This document shows, piece after piece, positions 5,501 to 13,197 of a stretch of DNA of 18,069 nt (its first letter is position 1; each line of letters begins with the position of its first letter). Location: positions 1 to 18,069 of the forward strand of contig CAYZAW010000043.1 of NCBI GenBank assembly GCA_964476505.1, read 5' to 3'. A program made the translations under genes and the position numbers. Below the pieces are notes generated by a model that had not been told where the DNA came from, made no database searches, and saw only the letters and a program-made list of their open reading frames with translations. This DNA comes from CAYZAW01 sp964476505. Lineage in GTDB: Bacteria > Bacillota > Clostridia > Christensenellales > CAG-138.

Positions 5501-7448
5501 TTGCTGCAATGGATTCCTCCAAGGCGGCGGTGATTCGCTGTAATGTAGCTTTATCGATATGCTCCGCCCAGTTGAGCTTTAAAATGCTCTCTACCGTCAT
5601 TTCCGGGCTGTCGAATATCTGTGCGTATTTCTTTGTGGCGCGCAGCAGCTCGATCGTTCCGTTATGATACTCGTAAATGCATGCACCGCCAACATAGCTG
5701 TTGAATATTAGGGTATCCATGCTTTCCGGGTCCCAGAAAGCGTTGTTATCCAAATTCTCCACCGTTTCCAGCGCCAGCAGGTGTTCCTCCTTGCCCGCGC
5801 CTTTACAGAGGGCTTCATACTCAACAACGGGCATGGGACGGGCGTACAGATACCCCTGTATGTAATTACAGCCGATGGAGCGCAAGAAATCCGCCTGCTC
5901 AATGGTTTCCACACCCTCCGCGATCACGGACATATCCAGCCATTTTGCCATCCGTACGATGGATTCCACAATATTGCCGCCCCGCTGGGTGTTGGCGCTG
6001 CTTTCCAAGAATTTCATGTCCAGCTTGATGACCTGCGCAGGAACATCCTTTAATGTGTTCAAGGAAGAGTATCCGCTGCCGAAATCGTCTATCTCCACGG
6101 TAAAGCCCGCGTCCAGCAGTTGGCGAACCACGGCGATGATCTGCTCGGCAGATTTGCTGAAGGCGGATTCCGTGATCTCCAAACGCAGCAAGTCCACGGG
6201 CAGCCGGTATTTTGCCACCAGCCCCGTAATAACACTTACAACGTCCTCGCGAAAGATATCGTATCGGGAGATGTTCACAGACACCGGAAGCGGATTTCGC
6301 TTTTCATCGATCCAGCGCCGTAATTGCTGGCAAACCTGCTCCCAAATACATTTATCCAGCTCGTAAACAAAGCCATTCTTTTCAAATATAGGGATGAACA
6401 CGCCGGGCGGAATCAACCCCTTTTCCGGATGCCGCCAGCGAGCCAGCGCCTCCGCGCCGATGAGTGCGCCCGTGGAGTGGTTGTACTGGGGCTGGAACCA
6501 CGCTTCGAATTGACCGCCTAAAAGCGCCGATTCCATTTCGGTAACGATTTCTTGCTCCAATATAATGTGCTTTCGGAGGGATTCGTTGTAATAGGCAATA
6601 TGCGCATCGTACCGGCCCTTGATGGAGTTTGTTGCCAGCATGGCTCTGTCGTACATGGCGCTGGGAGAAAGGGACAGGTCGTCCACCAGATACCGCCCGA
6701 TGCTGAAGGTAAGGGGGGAAACAAGGCCGTCTACGGCGCTTGCTTTGTTTCGCATGTCTAAAAGCGCATCGGAATCCTGAAAGGACGCAGGATACAGCAC
6801 GGCAAAATCATCCGCGGCAACCCGGCATACGATGCCGCCCTGCGCCGCAAACCCTTCCTGAAATACCTGCGCAATGTAGCGCAGTACCTCGTCGCCCTTT
6901 TTTGTGCCGTATTGGTCGTTGACTACCTTGAACCGGTCGATATCGAAGCAGGCCATGATGTAATAGCCCGGCTCGTGCGCCTGCACCATGTACTGTACCG
7001 TATCAAAGAAGGCTTCGCGGCTGAATAGCCCGGTCAGCCTGTCCCGAAGCAATGCGTTCACCGTTGCAGCGGCCTCGCGCAAAGCAATGTTATTCTTTAA
7101 GCAATGCTTTAAAATGTCTGATTTGTATGGCTTTAGCACGAAGTCGTTGGCGCCCATTTCCAGTACCCGGCTGCGCGCTTCTTCTTCCTCGATTCCGGTG
7201 ATCATGATAACGGGAATCTGGGAAAGCAGCAGCGTGTGCCGCATGCGCTTTAACACCTCGTATCCGTCAATATCCGGCATTACGATGTCTAACAGTACCG
7301 CAGAGATCCGTTCGCGCTGGCAGCTTAGTATCTCCAGCGCTGCCGCACCGCTATCCGCCTCAATGATATCGTAGTCCTCGCAGAGCATTGCGTTGAGTAT
7401 TCTCCGGTTGGCGGACAGATCGTCCACGATCAATATCGTCTTCGGCAT
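2535..7448 (-). CDS. Response regulator/c-di-GMP phosphodiesterase: REC - degenerate GGDEF - EAL - PAS/GAF tail
   Basis: A 1637-residue soluble protein with no membrane segment. Order: REC receiver (1-125; acidic D9/D10, phospho-acceptor D54, T84, K106). A GGDEF fold follows (about 135-290) whose signature is AADDF (211-215), so diguanylate cyclase activity is unlikely. The EAL domain (about 300-550) keeps the key residues (E333-A-L, N392, E424, D454-D455, K475, E511, Q531), so it should hydrolyse c-di-GMP. Then come three PAS-like domains (about 580-965), one GAF (about 970-1130) and four more PAS-like domains (about 1140-1635), many with the HPxD and DxTE marks of PAS/PAC. The sensory domains follow the output domain, the reverse of the usual order. 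The start at 7448 has GGGAGG about 9 bases upstream, just after a GCCCG-N5-CGGGC hairpin (7466-7480). The gene is monocistronic and its stop abuts the tRNA-end array. The histidine kinase partner and ligands are unknown. Confidence 0.93.
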   Translation of the reverse strand: MPKTILIVDDLSANRRILNAMLCEDYDIIEADSGAAALEILSCQRERISAVLLDIVMPDIDGYEVLKRMRHTLLLSQIPVIMITGIEEEEARSRVLEMGANDFVLKPYKSDILKHCLKNNIALREAAATVNALLRDRLTGLFSREAFFDTVQYMVQAHEPGYYIMACFDIDRFKVVNDQYGTKKGDEVLRYIAQVFQEGFAAQGGIVCRVAADDFAVLYPASFQDSDALLDMRNKASAVDGLVSPLTFSIGRYLVDDLSLSPSAMYDRAMLATNSIKGRYDAHIAYYNESLRKHIILEQEIVTEMESALLGGQFEAWFQPQYNHSTGALIGAEALARWRHPEKGLIPPGVFIPIFEKNGFVYELDKCIWEQVCQQLRRWIDEKRNPLPVSVNISRYDIFREDVVSVITGLVAKYRLPVDLLRLEITESAFSKSAEQIIAVVRQLLDAGFTVEIDDFGSGYSSLNTLKDVPAQVIKLDMKFLESSANTQRGGNIVESIVRMAKWLDMSVIAEGVETIEQADFLRSIGCNYIQGYLYARPMPVVEYEALCKGAGKEEHLLALETVENLDNNAFWDPESMDTLIFNSYVGGACIYEYHNGTIELLRATKKYAQIFDSPEMTVESILKLNWAEHIDKATLQRITAALEESIAAKTEITEEYIFRNLPGCPVETHLRSTMRVIASAGNRYLVYCTNHNITAQRKAEQDERATAARMQLIMNAMYSGISALAIGDDGKPQIVFANDKYFDMLGYTREQAEKELVDFTAVVHPDDQPMARAALVEMLDNRIPFVSEYRCIRRDGSEVYIRGSKSVTSIEGYGEDIVISVISDITELMQAKQQSAMLSEQMQAVMDNVDLGITASLVKKGTVQFLFSNDKYYDILGYTRAQYEAEGKDTFICVHPEDRQRVMQKANELVRTHESAVVDYRAVRRDNRVIWLRAAVAMGRFSGIEEPVQLAIYRDVTADKQAEQALLETDEQLRFLNGTAHALLAQPDVEEGINGTLLKLMEYFQGARAYIFEFNEETQQANNTYEVCAEGVTKERANLQEVPFSELAFWFEAFETSGYYGIDRVADLPSHRAEERERLLSQGISSLFAVPLNRDGKRIGMIGVDDPHRKLTQTDRLVALGDYIAVMLTRRDLNAQIQRDYQTLNRFINDMPGGFARIRLFPDGSMKVRYVNEGLCRLMGMRREQVLQIYAEDALAGVHPEDVPVVQDVVSRMLEQGNAYSSRYRLRYGGGYIWMMIFGRVTKDEVGDTYLNIYYTDVSEQVREEERQKELLDNLPYGAALYEYDGTALTVIHRNKRYWELVQRPPVTDKAESVVSTVHPDDRQILLREMEAAATQRRDAACNVRILCGENEYRPFHCSGCIVPKENGHISLYASYTPILENEITFQESIPIVLSAIMECSTDLSFAKDREFRYICASRAFAHMVGVENERSLIGKTDYDIFPQELADKFRKDDMALIAEGKPIIDMVEPILSDDGTAHYSNTSKFILRDTGGNVIGLYGVGRDITKSLNQDSQLALLNDSIPGGLATYAHTDKGLKITYCNNGFCKLFGGTHDGFIQRGAFDPVEWVFEEDRPELLRQVDALVKNDAPIDCLYRIHLIDGGYKWINEKAVAAQRHDGTVFFNALLLDVTERMQEK

Positions 7449-7580
7449 GCTTCGTTTCCTCCCGCGCCCGATGTCCGGGCTGATTTTGAGCCTAACTCAC
7501 AAAATTCCTTATATATATACCCGCGTGTATAGGGTTTAATCTTGTTTCATTCTGTCGAAAAGAAAAGTTTTTGCCGCGCG

Positions 7581-7616
7581 GAAAAGAAAAAGCAGGAGCG
7601 CGTTTTACGCCCCTGC
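7581..7616 (-). terminator. Terminator of the sbcDC operon
   Basis: Read on the minus strand: GCAGGGGCG, a 7-base loop, CGCTCCTGC (one G-T pair), then TTTTTC. It lies 45 bases after the sbcC stop and separates the operon from the EAL gene on the same strand. Confidence 0.82.
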
Positions 7617-7660
7617 CTGTGAGGATTCCATGTGTTTTGTTGATGATACGCGGCTGATGT

Positions 7661-10426
7661 TTAGCTCTTGATCTGTACCCGGCTCCCGCCGGTTTTTTGC
7701 TTGGTTACAACGATCTGCCGATCGATCTTTTCCGCCAGCTCCGGCACATGGGAAATGATACCCACCAGCCTTCCGCCGGTGGTGATCTCGGAGAGCGCCC
7801 GTACGGCGGAGCGCAGTGCGTCCTCGTCCAAGGAGCCGAAGCCTTCGTCCACAAACATGGTATCCAACCGGATACCGCCCGCCGCAGACTGTATTTCGTC
7901 GGACAGCCCCAGCGCCAGCGACAGGGAGGCCATAAAGGATTCCCCGCCGGACAGCGTATTTACGCTTCGAACGGTGCCGTTGTAGTAATCCATCACGTCT
8001 AGATCCAGCCCGCTTTGCGCCTTTTTATTATCTGCCTCCATGCGGCGCTTTAGCTCGTACTGCTTGTTGGACATCATAAAGAACCGCAGGTTTGCCCGTG
8101 CGATGATGCGATCAAAATACGCCGCCTGCACATACGTTTCCAGCTTGATCTTCTCCTTGCCGGAAAGGGAACCGTTTGCGGTATCGGATAGCACCTGCAG
8201 CCACGACCATTTCTCCTCCGCCTGTTGTAGCGCTTCGCTTTTTGCCTGCACGTTTTCCAATACGGAACGGTTGATTTCGATGCGTCCCGTAATAGCCGTA
8301 AGCGCTTCCTGCCCGGCTTGCTTTTGTTCCGTTAATGCATCCTTTTGCGTTTGCAGCGCCGCCTGATCGATCTCCGGCGCGTTTTGCAGCTGCCGTTCCA
8401 GAGCTGCGATGCTGCCCTGCTGCCTGTCTGCCTCGGCTTTTCCGTCCTGATAGGCCTTCTGCGCACGCTCCAACGCCTGCCCCATGGCGGTTTGCCGCTC
8501 TTCCAGCGTTTGCAGTACTCCCTGCGCTTCTTCTAGGCTGGCGTACTCCAACGCCTGCTGTAACGTATCTGCCTGCGCTGCCAAGCTTTTTCCGTCGCTT
8601 TCCAGCCCGGCAAGCGTTTGCTGCAGCGTGCTGATAACAGCCTCGTTGTTACGAAGCGCTTCTTCCTTTTCGGGGATGGTTTTGTCCAGTGCGTTCTTTC
8701 GGCGGAGGCGCTGCTCCTGCGCCTGCATCTGCGTTTGAAGGGTATCTCGCTCCTGCTGCGCCGCCTGCAGTGCTGCCTGCACTGCAGGCAGAATATCGTT
8801 CTCTTTTACTTCCCCCAGCAGCTCTTGGCATAGCTCGGCAATGCGCTGTTTTTCACCGTCCGTTTTTCCTTTGTATTCTCCGGCCTTGGCGCTGGCGGCA
8901 GCAGCCGCGCTCTGGGCGCTGTCGCTTTTCTTCTTCAACTGCTCCAACGCCGCCTCGCTGGGGGCGGCGGTTGCCGCCCTTGCCGGGGCGGGATGGTCGG
9001 CAGCACCGCAAACAGGACAGGGAACGCCCGGCCGCAGCTCTTGTGCCAGAAGCCCCGCCTGCGCGTCTAAAAAGGCTTTGTTTTGCAATACATAATGCTG
9101 CTGCGCTGTATCTGCCGCCAAAGCGGCGGCGCGATAAGCGTCCTTCGCCTCTTGATAGTCCTGCCGCAGTCGGCATAGGCCGGTATACCCGGCAAGCAGC
9201 GCCGTTAAGCGCCGCTCCCGCTCCGCTGTGCGCTCCATAAGGCCGGTATAGCGCTCTTGCAGCTGCCCGGCGTCCTCCAAGGCGGCGCGCTCTTGCTTCC
9301 ATGCCGCCAGTGTGGTTTTTGCATCGGCGGCGGTTTTTTCGGCTTCTATTAGCGCGTCCTTGTTTTCCCGGTAGGCCTGTCGCGCTTTTGCTAACGCGCC
9401 GTTAACCTGCGCAAGCGCTTTGTATTGGGCAAGGCTGTTTTTAACGGCGGCGGCTTTCTCGGTCAGCGCATCGCGCTCCGGCTGCTTTTGCTGTTCCCCC
9501 TCGTATGCTTTTTGCAGCAACGTAAGAGATGCTTTTGTGCTTTCTAAAGCCAGCACGGCTTGCTGCTGCGCGTTTTGCAGCTTTTTCGTTTCCTCCGCCG
9601 CGCCAAGCATGGCGTTGACTTGCTCCAGTTCTTTTTCTACCTTCCCTAACGCCTGCGCCTGCTGCTCCCGGCTGTCGGTATCCTGCGATAAAAGCTGCCC
9701 GATAAGCGAGATCTCCTCCGCGCAGGGAAGCTTGCCCACCCTGCCCTGTTGCAGCGCCGGATATAGCTGGTCGTCCTCCGGGCAGGCAGCACCGTCCAGA
9801 TATTGCCGGATGCTGGAACGAAGCGTGTCGCAGGTGCTGCGCTGAGCGAGGGATTCCTTTCGCAGCTTTTCCTGCAAACGCTGATAGGGCTCCGTTAGAA
9901 AAACACGCTGCAGTATTTGCTGCCGTTCGTCCGTTGAGGAGAGCAGCAGCTTTAAAAACTCTCCCTGTGCGAGCATTGCGATCTGGGAAAACTGCTTGCG
10001 ATCCACCCCCAGTATCTGCCGAATCGCCTCGTTTACCTCTGAAAGCTTGGCGACCACTCTGCCGTCCGGGTAGATCAGCTCCGCCTGCGCCTGCTCCGTT
10101 GTCAGCTTATTTGCGCGCTTGCTAGGGCGCTCATAGGTGGGATTTCGCTTTACCTGATACCGCCGTCCGGCGTAATCGAACACCAGCGTTACAAAGGTGG
10201 GCGTTTGAGGGTCGGCATATTTAGAACGAAGCATGGACATATCCCGCGCGCTGCCGCTGGGTTCGCCAAACAGCGCAAAGGAGATGGCATCGAACAGGGT
10301 GGTCTTGCCAGCCCCCGTATCCCCCGTGATCAGAAACAGGCCGCTTTCTCCCAACTGCGCCAAGTCCAGCACGGTTTCTCCCGCGTAGGGGCCAAAAGCG
10401 CTGATAGTAAGCTTCACCGGGCGCAT
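7661..10426 (-). CDS. sbcC: Exonuclease SbcC, Rad50-like SMC-family ATPase subunit
   Basis: A 921-residue ATPase partner of SbcD. The SbcCD complex opens DNA hairpins and degrades double-stranded ends, and helps process palindromes and stalled forks at the nucleoid. Seen: Walker A GDTGAGKT (residues 35-42), Q-loop QIAMLAQGEF (about 147), and two long coiled-coil halves rich in Gln, Ala, Glu and Lys. A zinc-hook CPVCG lies at about 470, followed by a signature LSGGES (about 825), Walker B DTMFVDEGFG (about 855) and an H-loop ISHV near the end. Length is typical for Firmicutes, somewhat shorter than E. coli SbcC. The frame could open with TTG at 10444, but I use the ATG at 10426 (MRPVKLTI) because GGAAGGGGG precedes it and the family begins there. 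The start overlaps the end of sbcD by 13 bases, so translation is probably coupled. Confidence 0.95.
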   Translation of the reverse strand: MRPVKLTISAFGPYAGETVLDLAQLGESGLFLITGDTGAGKTTLFDAISFALFGEPSGSARDMSMLRSKYADPQTPTFVTLVFDYAGRRYQVKRNPTYERPSKRANKLTTEQAQAELIYPDGRVVAKLSEVNEAIRQILGVDRKQFSQIAMLAQGEFLKLLLSSTDERQQILQRVFLTEPYQRLQEKLRKESLAQRSTCDTLRSSIRQYLDGAACPEDDQLYPALQQGRVGKLPCAEEISLIGQLLSQDTDSREQQAQALGKVEKELEQVNAMLGAAEETKKLQNAQQQAVLALESTKASLTLLQKAYEGEQQKQPERDALTEKAAAVKNSLAQYKALAQVNGALAKARQAYRENKDALIEAEKTAADAKTTLAAWKQERAALEDAGQLQERYTGLMERTAERERRLTALLAGYTGLCRLRQDYQEAKDAYRAAALAADTAQQHYVLQNKAFLDAQAGLLAQELRPGVPCPVCGAADHPAPARAATAAPSEAALEQLKKKSDSAQSAAAAASAKAGEYKGKTDGEKQRIAELCQELLGEVKENDILPAVQAALQAAQQERDTLQTQMQAQEQRLRRKNALDKTIPEKEEALRNNEAVISTLQQTLAGLESDGKSLAAQADTLQQALEYASLEEAQGVLQTLEERQTAMGQALERAQKAYQDGKAEADRQQGSIAALERQLQNAPEIDQAALQTQKDALTEQKQAGQEALTAITGRIEINRSVLENVQAKSEALQQAEEKWSWLQVLSDTANGSLSGKEKIKLETYVQAAYFDRIIARANLRFFMMSNKQYELKRRMEADNKKAQSGLDLDVMDYYNGTVRSVNTLSGGESFMASLSLALGLSDEIQSAAGGIRLDTMFVDEGFGSLDEDALRSAVRALSEITTGGRLVGIISHVPELAEKIDRQIVVTKQKTGGSRVQIKS

Positions 10427-11565
10427 GGCGCATCCCCCTTCCAAACGCTTTCGATCAGCGCCGCAGTATAGGCCTGCTGCTCCGCGGTCATGGGCACGTT
10501 ATTTTGCTTTTCATACAGCTGGCAAAACAGCTCCAACGGGGAGCGCTCTGCCGCATGCTCCGCCATGCCTACCGCGCCCCCTGCCCGGGTGCGCATGTTG
10601 TCGTATTCCAGCTGCATCAGGTTTTGATACACCGCCCGCAGTTTGTCTGCGGCGTAAAGGATCTCTTTTTCGTCTGTCAGGATGATGCGCATATAATCCT
10701 GCGGATAGGTGGTGTGCGCATAGAAGCTTTTTGCCATCAATTCCTCGTACTTGCCCCTGACGGTGGTAAAGGCGTGCCGCGGCGTAAGTGTTACCGTGCG
10801 CACCTGCACGCTGCCCTTTTCTTTGAGCTCTATTACCGTTACGGACTTTTCCTGCGCGGCCTCCCCAAAGGAATAGGCAAGCGGCGCGCCGCTATAGCGA
10901 ACGGTATCACAACCTACGGTTTGCGCGCTGTGCAGATGCCCCAGCGCCGTATAGTCAAAGGGCGCGAACACCGCCGCATCCACCCCCTCCGAGCCGCCTA
11001 CGCTGGGCTCCTCGGAGTCGGAGCGCACCGCGCCCGTTACAAATTGATGGGTGACCAACACGTTTCGTACGCTGGTATCCGGCTGCATGGCGTTTACAAC
11101 GGTTTGCATCGCCTGCGTATAGGTCTCGATCTGCGCCTCCGGGAAGTACCGCCGCACATGGGCGGGCTTTAAGAAGGGCAGCAGATACAGCCGCACCGGG
11201 CCGTACGCGTCGGTTAGGCAAACGGGCGTTACCTGCCCGTTATAAACGGGAGACAGATGTACCCTTGCCGCCTCCAGCAGCCGCCCCAAATAGGCGACCC
11301 GCTCCGGTGAATCGTGATTGCCGCTGACGATAAAGACCCGTTGTCCCAGCGACGATAGCCCCACTAAAAAATCGTCGAACAGGGTAACGGCTTCTGTGCC
11401 GGGCGTGGCTTTGTCGAACACGTCCCCGGCAATGAGCACTGCGTCCGGCTGCTCCGCTTGGAGGATGCGTTTGATCTCAAGAAGCATATACGCTTGATCC
11501 TCCAGCATGGAAAACCCGTTGACCCGCTTCCCTAAATGCAGGTCGGACAAATGCACGAGCTTCAT
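10414..11565 (-). CDS. sbcD: Exonuclease SbcD, Mre11-like nuclease subunit
   Basis: A 383-residue metallophosphoesterase nuclease that pairs with SbcC to make an ATP-dependent, manganese-requiring double-strand exonuclease and hairpin endonuclease. The metal-ligand motifs are in order: D8-x-H10 (SDLHLGK), GDVFD (D48), GNHD (N83, H84), H173 in VTHQF, and GHLH (H210, H212). The C-terminal third is the expected capping region that contacts the SbcC coiled coils. The start at 11565 is the first Met, is preceded by GAGGGGG, and begins with the canonical MKLVHLSDLHLG. It is the first gene of a two-gene operon, with sbcC following by a 13-base overlap. Confidence 0.96.
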   Translation of the reverse strand: MKLVHLSDLHLGKRVNGFSMLEDQAYMLLEIKRILQAEQPDAVLIAGDVFDKATPGTEAVTLFDDFLVGLSSLGQRVFIVSGNHDSPERVAYLGRLLEAARVHLSPVYNGQVTPVCLTDAYGPVRLYLLPFLKPAHVRRYFPEAQIETYTQAMQTVVNAMQPDTSVRNVLVTHQFVTGAVRSDSEEPSVGGSEGVDAAVFAPFDYTALGHLHSAQTVGCDTVRYSGAPLAYSFGEAAQEKSVTVIELKEKGSVQVRTVTLTPRHAFTTVRGKYEELMAKSFYAHTTYPQDYMRIILTDEKEILYAADKLRAVYQNLMQLEYDNMRTRAGGAVGMAEHAAERSPLELFCQLYEKQNNVPMTAEQQAYTAALIESVWKGDAPCAR

Positions 11566-11618
11566 GCCATTTACCCCCTCCCGCGGCTGTCTGCCGAAAC
11601 CGCCTCTTTACTATATAT

Positions 11619-11647
11619 ATTGTATCATGCGAAAATAGCCTTCACAA
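11619..11647 (-). promoter_or_regulatory. Probable promoter of sbcDC
   Basis: On the minus strand TTGTGA (11647-11642), a 17-base spacer and TACAAT (11624-11619), within an AT-rich TATATAT context. It matches 4/6 and 5/6 of consensus and lies about 55-80 bases before the sbcD start. Confidence 0.5.
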
Positions 11648-11723
11648 TGCCGCCGTTATGCGCGAAATTTGCGCACGGAGCAGCCGGGTATTTTGGAAAG
11701 ATGTTTCTACTTCCATGAAAGTG

Positions 11724-11750
11724 TTGATAGTTAACAAATACAAGTATTAT
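11724..11750 (+). promoter_or_regulatory. Weak candidate promoter of the GGDEF gene
   Basis: TTGATA (11724-11729) and TATTAT (11745-11750) are good hexamers, but the spacer is only 15 bases, below the usual 16-18. If it is used, the transcript begins near 11757, which excludes an ATG start at 11749 and favours 11773. Confidence 0.35.
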
Positions 11751-11772
11751 GTATGTTGGCGGGAGTAACGAA

Positions 11773-12945
11773 ATGTCTTCTTGGCTGTATTTAGAAGCGG
11801 ATCTGATCTGCCTTTGCATTCTCGGCGTGGTACGAATCAGCATTGCACAGCGCACAGTGAAAATGCCGGACGACCGGTTTTTCTTGGGCGTGGTGGACGG
11901 CGTATTGGTGATGCTGGTGTCCGACGCGGCATGGGCTGCCATCGACGGGAAGATTTTTTTTGCTGCAAGGTTTTTAAACGTGTTTGCCTCCGGCTTGTAT
12001 TTGTTTTTCACCGCCGCCATATCACTGTTATGGCTCATTTACATCCATTACCGCTTATATGAGGACGTGCCCGGCTTGAAGAAGCTGCTGCCGTATTTTG
12101 GCCTTCCTGCCGCTATTCTATTGATTCTATGCATCGCCAGCTATTGGACGGGCTGGGTATACTCTGTGGACGCAAACAACGTATACCACCGAGGACCGCT
12201 GCACTGGCTGCAAATGGTGATCGGCAGCGCTTACCTGTTCGCGGCGGCGCTGTATACCATCCGGGGCGCGGTGCAAGGGAACCTTCGCATCAGCCGGCAG
12301 GAATGCAGGCTGATCGTTGCCATGACGCTGTTTGCCGCATGCAGCGGGCTGGCGCAAAAGGTATTGTTTAAGGTGCCTGTTGCTTTGGCGGGCGTGGTGA
12401 TCGCGCTGCTTTCGGTATTCATCAATATCCAAAACAAGCGGGTATCGCAAGACGAGCTCACGCAGATCAGTGACCGGGGGCGTATGCGCCGATACATCAC
12501 GGGCAGAGTTTCCTCCCGCCTGCGGCGGGAACCCTTATACCTGCTGCTGCTGGATATGGACGATTTTACCGATTTTAACGGGCAGTTTGGGCGATTGGCA
12601 GGCAATGAGATGCTCAAGATCGTTGCGCAGGTGCTGCTGGATGTGGCAGGTGCAATGGATGGCTTTGTGGCGCGTTACGGCGGAGACGAATTTGCCGTTG
12701 TGGTGGAGTGCAAAAGCAGCGAGGACGTGGAGCGGTTGATCGTTGATATCCAAACAGCTCTTGCGGATGCCAGCAGCCGGGAATTCCTTTCCCAGCCGCT
12801 TACGGTCACCGCAGGTTATGCCGTTTACGACCCATCGCTGATGTCCGGCGCGGATATGCTTTGCGGCGTTGCCGAGGATAAGCTTCGCCTGCAAAAGGAG
12901 GCCAACCGGCAAAACGGCGGGAGCCGCCTCAATCACCGCATATAG
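11773..12945 (+). CDS. Membrane-bound diguanylate cyclase (GGDEF domain)
   Basis: A 390-residue protein that should make c-di-GMP from two GTP. The N-terminal half has roughly six hydrophobic segments (including stretches near residues 4-24, 37-57, 67-92, 107-125, 150-163 and 182-218) and no recognised ligand-binding fold. The C-terminal half (about 225-385) is a GGDEF domain with an intact catalytic GGDEF (303-307) in ARYGGDEFAVV and the metal-binding LLLLDMDDFTDFN segment. The product-inhibition I-site (RxxD just before the motif) is not present: the equivalent residues read GAMD. The frame is open from an ATG at 11749, but GGGAG sits 7 bases before the ATG at 11773 and the earlier ATG overlaps the likely -10. 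It diverges from sbcD. A terminator follows, so it is probably transcribed alone. Confidence 0.9.
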   Translation: MSSWLYLEADLICLCILGVVRISIAQRTVKMPDDRFFLGVVDGVLVMLVSDAAWAAIDGKIFFAARFLNVFASGLYLFFTAAISLLWLIYIHYRLYEDVPGLKKLLPYFGLPAAILLILCIASYWTGWVYSVDANNVYHRGPLHWLQMVIGSAYLFAAALYTIRGAVQGNLRISRQECRLIVAMTLFAACSGLAQKVLFKVPVALAGVVIALLSVFINIQNKRVSQDELTQISDRGRMRRYITGRVSSRLRREPLYLLLLDMDDFTDFNGQFGRLAGNEMLKIVAQVLLDVAGAMDGFVARYGGDEFAVVVECKSSEDVERLIVDIQTALADASSREFLSQPLTVTAGYAVYDPSLMSGADMLCGVAEDKLRLQKEANRQNGGSRLNHRI

Positions 12946-12970
12946 CAGGCATTGCCTGGCTCTCACACTT

Positions 12971-13002
12971 CCCCGTGCCCTGCAGGGCAAGGGGGCTTTT
13001 TT
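12971..13002 (+). terminator. Terminator of the GGDEF gene
   Basis: The stem is CCCC-G-TGCCC / GGGCA-A-GGGG (one G.A mismatch) with a TGCA loop, followed by GCTTTTTT. It begins 25 bases after the stop codon. Confidence 0.85.
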
Positions 13003-13075
13003 ATTGCCGCGTGCTGTGAAAAGTTGGAATTGATATCCGGATTGTTGGAAATTTTACGCCCTGTTTGAAAGGTGA

Positions 13076-13104
13076 TTTACGCGGAAAAAAATCCATGCTA
13101 TCAT
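13076..13104 (+). promoter_or_regulatory. Probable promoter of the FGGY kinase, extended -10 type
   Basis: TTTACG (13076-13081), 17 bases, TATCAT (13099-13104) with TGC directly before it, which forms an extended -10 (TGnTATnnT). The leader would be about 85 bases. An imperfect inverted pair (ATGCTATC ... GATAGAGCAT, 13096-13119) overlaps the -10 and could be an operator, but this is speculative. Confidence 0.45.
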
Positions 13105-13197
13105 GCAAGATAGAGCATTCTGCAACCGTATAGGCTGCACGTACACAGCGGCAATCATACATTTTACACGTCAATAAGCATAACAGGAGGGGCGGTC

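Noticed and set aside
7449..7580. Promoter of the EAL gene
   Set aside because: AT-rich boxes (TATACA, TATATA) and a TCGACA are present, but no -35/-10 pair with acceptable spacing could be defended.
10427..10444. TTG start for sbcC six codons upstream
   Set aside because: The ATG at 10426 begins with the conserved MRPVKLTI and has GGAAGGGGG in front of it.
11749..11772. ATG at 11749 as start of the GGDEF gene
   Set aside because: It sits on the candidate -10 element. GGGAG precedes the ATG at 11773 at normal distance.
13004..13197. Riboswitch or other structured leader before the sugar kinase
   Set aside because: Only a short imperfect dyad at 13096-13119 is visible; no known riboswitch core or T-box could be recognised.
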